DNA from: Megalonaias nervosa | Lineage: Eukaryota > Mollusca > Bivalvia > Unionida > Unionidae | DNA: 64,000 bases | Assembly (NCBI GenBank): GCA_016617855.1 | Contig: JAECUM010092833.1 | Location: forward strand, 186,001-250,000 | Direction of reading: 5' to 3' | Shown here: piece by piece, positions 62,744 through 64,000 of the stretch | Layout: the number at the start of each line of letters is the position of its first letter | Numbering within the stretch: position 1 is the first letter of the stretch | Program-made: the position numbers and the translations under genes | The notes under the pieces: generated by a model | The model's input: the letters and a program-made list of their open reading frames with translations, nothing else | Databases searched by the model: none | What the model was told of the DNA's origin: nothing

Positions 62744-63919
62744 TTAAGTAATTAATTGAGGGGTTTCAGCTACGAATTCCAGACACCACCAGTAACGTCT
62801 CGGGGGCATTTCCGTTGATGTCAACGTAAATATTTCTTTGGTGTTCTTATTTAGCATCACCAGTAGAGGATTATAATGTACATTCGGTGATGATGAAGTG
62901 GCCGCAGTAATTTCCAAACCATATATGGACAGCCTGTATAACCCAGTTACTTCTGCGGTATGTTCGAGAGTGTTATCGCGCGGTGTCCATGTTGATGATC
63001 CTGATGCAACTGTGTACACGATATTGTTAATTTATTTGTGTGGAATTTTAATCAGATTCATTTTTTCAATGATATTAGGAATTCCACTAACAATATCGTT
63101 GATTTTTGTGTTAATGTCAGCAAGTTTAATATCTACAACCGCTGAATTTCCAAAAAATTCAATAATAGATTTGTTTATATTTCTACGAAAATTCAGGAAC
63201 GTTTGTACGGGATTGGAAAAATCAGTTCTGAATGTGATCATTTCATCGTTGATTGTTGTTAATGATGTCACCGTCGGAATATTACTATCGTCGACGTATT
63301 TTTTTTGTTGCAGCGTCGAAATCTGATTCTGGTGTTCTGAGGTTATTAATACCATTATTATTCATGTTGAGAAATGCACGCATTATATCACCGTTGACTA
63401 ACACAAACTTAGATTCTTGCTCATCGAGGTATTTTTTTGTTGCTGCGTCTGTATCTGTGGCTGGGTCTCCAGGGTATGTAATTTTATTTTTATTCATGAT
63501 AATATTACCTGTAACTGTTCCACCTGTTTTATTAAATTTAATGTCATCAACATACTTCAACTGCAAATAACTTACCGCTTGAGTTTGATTTAAGTTTGCT
63601 GGTGGATACCAGGTCTCTAAATTTATAATTTTTTTTCCTGACATATCTAAGTTACCACTTAAAGTTCCACCAGATTTATCGAGTTTATTATTGTCGACTA
63701 ATTTAAGTTGTGCATAACTAACAGCTTGTGTATTAACAACATCTATTGGTGGATAATTTGTTTCTAAATCTAGTACTCGTTGATTTGACATAGACAGGTT
63801 TCCTGTCATTGTGTCGCCAGTTTTCTTTTATATCCCGATAGATCAATATTGCCGTTTGTTATTGTACTTATAGCCGATGAATCTCCTAATGTTGTTCCAA
63901 ATTTTGTATAATAGCTCAT
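62744..63919 (-). pseudogene. Fibre-like protein of element C, at least three frame breaks
   Basis: From ATG 63919 ('MSYYTKFGTT') the sequence passes into shaft repeats of the form 'LSGNLDMSGKKIINLET', then '..TQAVSYLQLKYVDD', with at least three units in 63285-63809. The 'DAATKKYLDEQESKFV' repeats shared with A follow, and then a C-terminal domain ending 'WWCLEFVAETPQLIT'. Frames change near 63,820, 63,300 and 63,025. The shaft is longer than that of A, while the N-terminus and C-terminal domain align. Confidence 0.7.
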
Positions 63920-63973
63920 TACTTATTTATCGTCTGACAATTTTTTTATATAACATAAAATTGTATAACATAA

Positions 63974-64000
63974 ATGGCAAAATCGTCGATATTAAACTTT
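63974..64000 (+). CDS. Packaging ATPase of element C, first nine codons
   Basis: The frame reads 'MAKSSILNF', identical to the start of the ATPase of A, and runs off the window. The preceding 'aaaattgtataacataa' resembles the upstream sequence of the A gene. Confidence 0.8.

Larger units (their letters stand above)
61783..64000. mobile_element. Polinton/Maverick element C, one end only
   Basis: The end is set by 'agtagtaag' at 61783-61791, identical to the outer end of element A. Reading inward come the two-transmembrane gene, the fibre-like gene and the start of the packaging ATPase, the same order as the right arm of A but in opposite orientation. Proteins are clearly related but diverged. 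The rest of the element lies beyond the window. Confidence 0.85.

Overview
The window looks like a gene-poor, repeat-rich stretch of a marine invertebrate nuclear genome, most likely a mollusc and perhaps a bivalve. This is inference: no host gene was recognised, but the mix of minisatellites, an esterase-type LINE, Gypsy solo LTRs and Maverick/Polinton elements fits, and BIR (IAP-type) genes are expanded in bivalves. No rRNA, tRNA or CRISPR array was seen.

Layout. 1-4.2 kb: degenerate tandem repeats and a 36-bp minisatellite. About 4.2-10.5 kb (minus): a decayed CR1/L2-group LINE (ORF1 esterase and zinc knuckles; endonuclease and reverse transcriptase) split by a 2,044-bp DNA transposon with a TA duplication (6,845-8,888). 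10.5-15.0 kb: no supported gene. 15,030-30,745: Polinton A, AT-rich, with terminal inverted repeats of about 500 bp. 30,746-about 43,755: Polinton B, from a different lineage with richer GC content, lacking both ends and directly abutting A. 44-51 kb: solo LTRs, a Gypsy remnant and a 40-bp minisatellite. 51.6-61.7 kb: mostly anonymous DNA with a hAT-type MITE, short tandem repeats, a mariner scrap and a third solo LTR. 61,783-64,000: one end of Polinton C, a relative of A in the opposite orientation, running off the window.

A and B each carry the Polinton set: protein-primed DNA polymerase B, retroviral-type integrase with a chromodomain-like tail, adenain-type protease, A32/FtsK-type packaging ATPase, major capsid protein, penton-like minor capsid protein and small basic virion proteins. 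Together these would copy, package and integrate the element. A adds a doubled HNH endonuclease, a phospholipase-like domain on the integrase, a fibre-like protein and a two-transmembrane protein; the last two are also in C. B adds two single-BIR proteins and a broken gene with Bcl-2-like BH1 and BH2 motifs, a plausible host-captured anti-apoptotic block.

Most large genes in A and B have frameshifts or stop codons. Several breaks lie in runs of A or T, so true decay and assembly indels cannot be told apart from the sequence alone. In A, AT-rich boxes sit just before start codons; many B genes have their own TATAAAA-type box 35-125 bp upstream.
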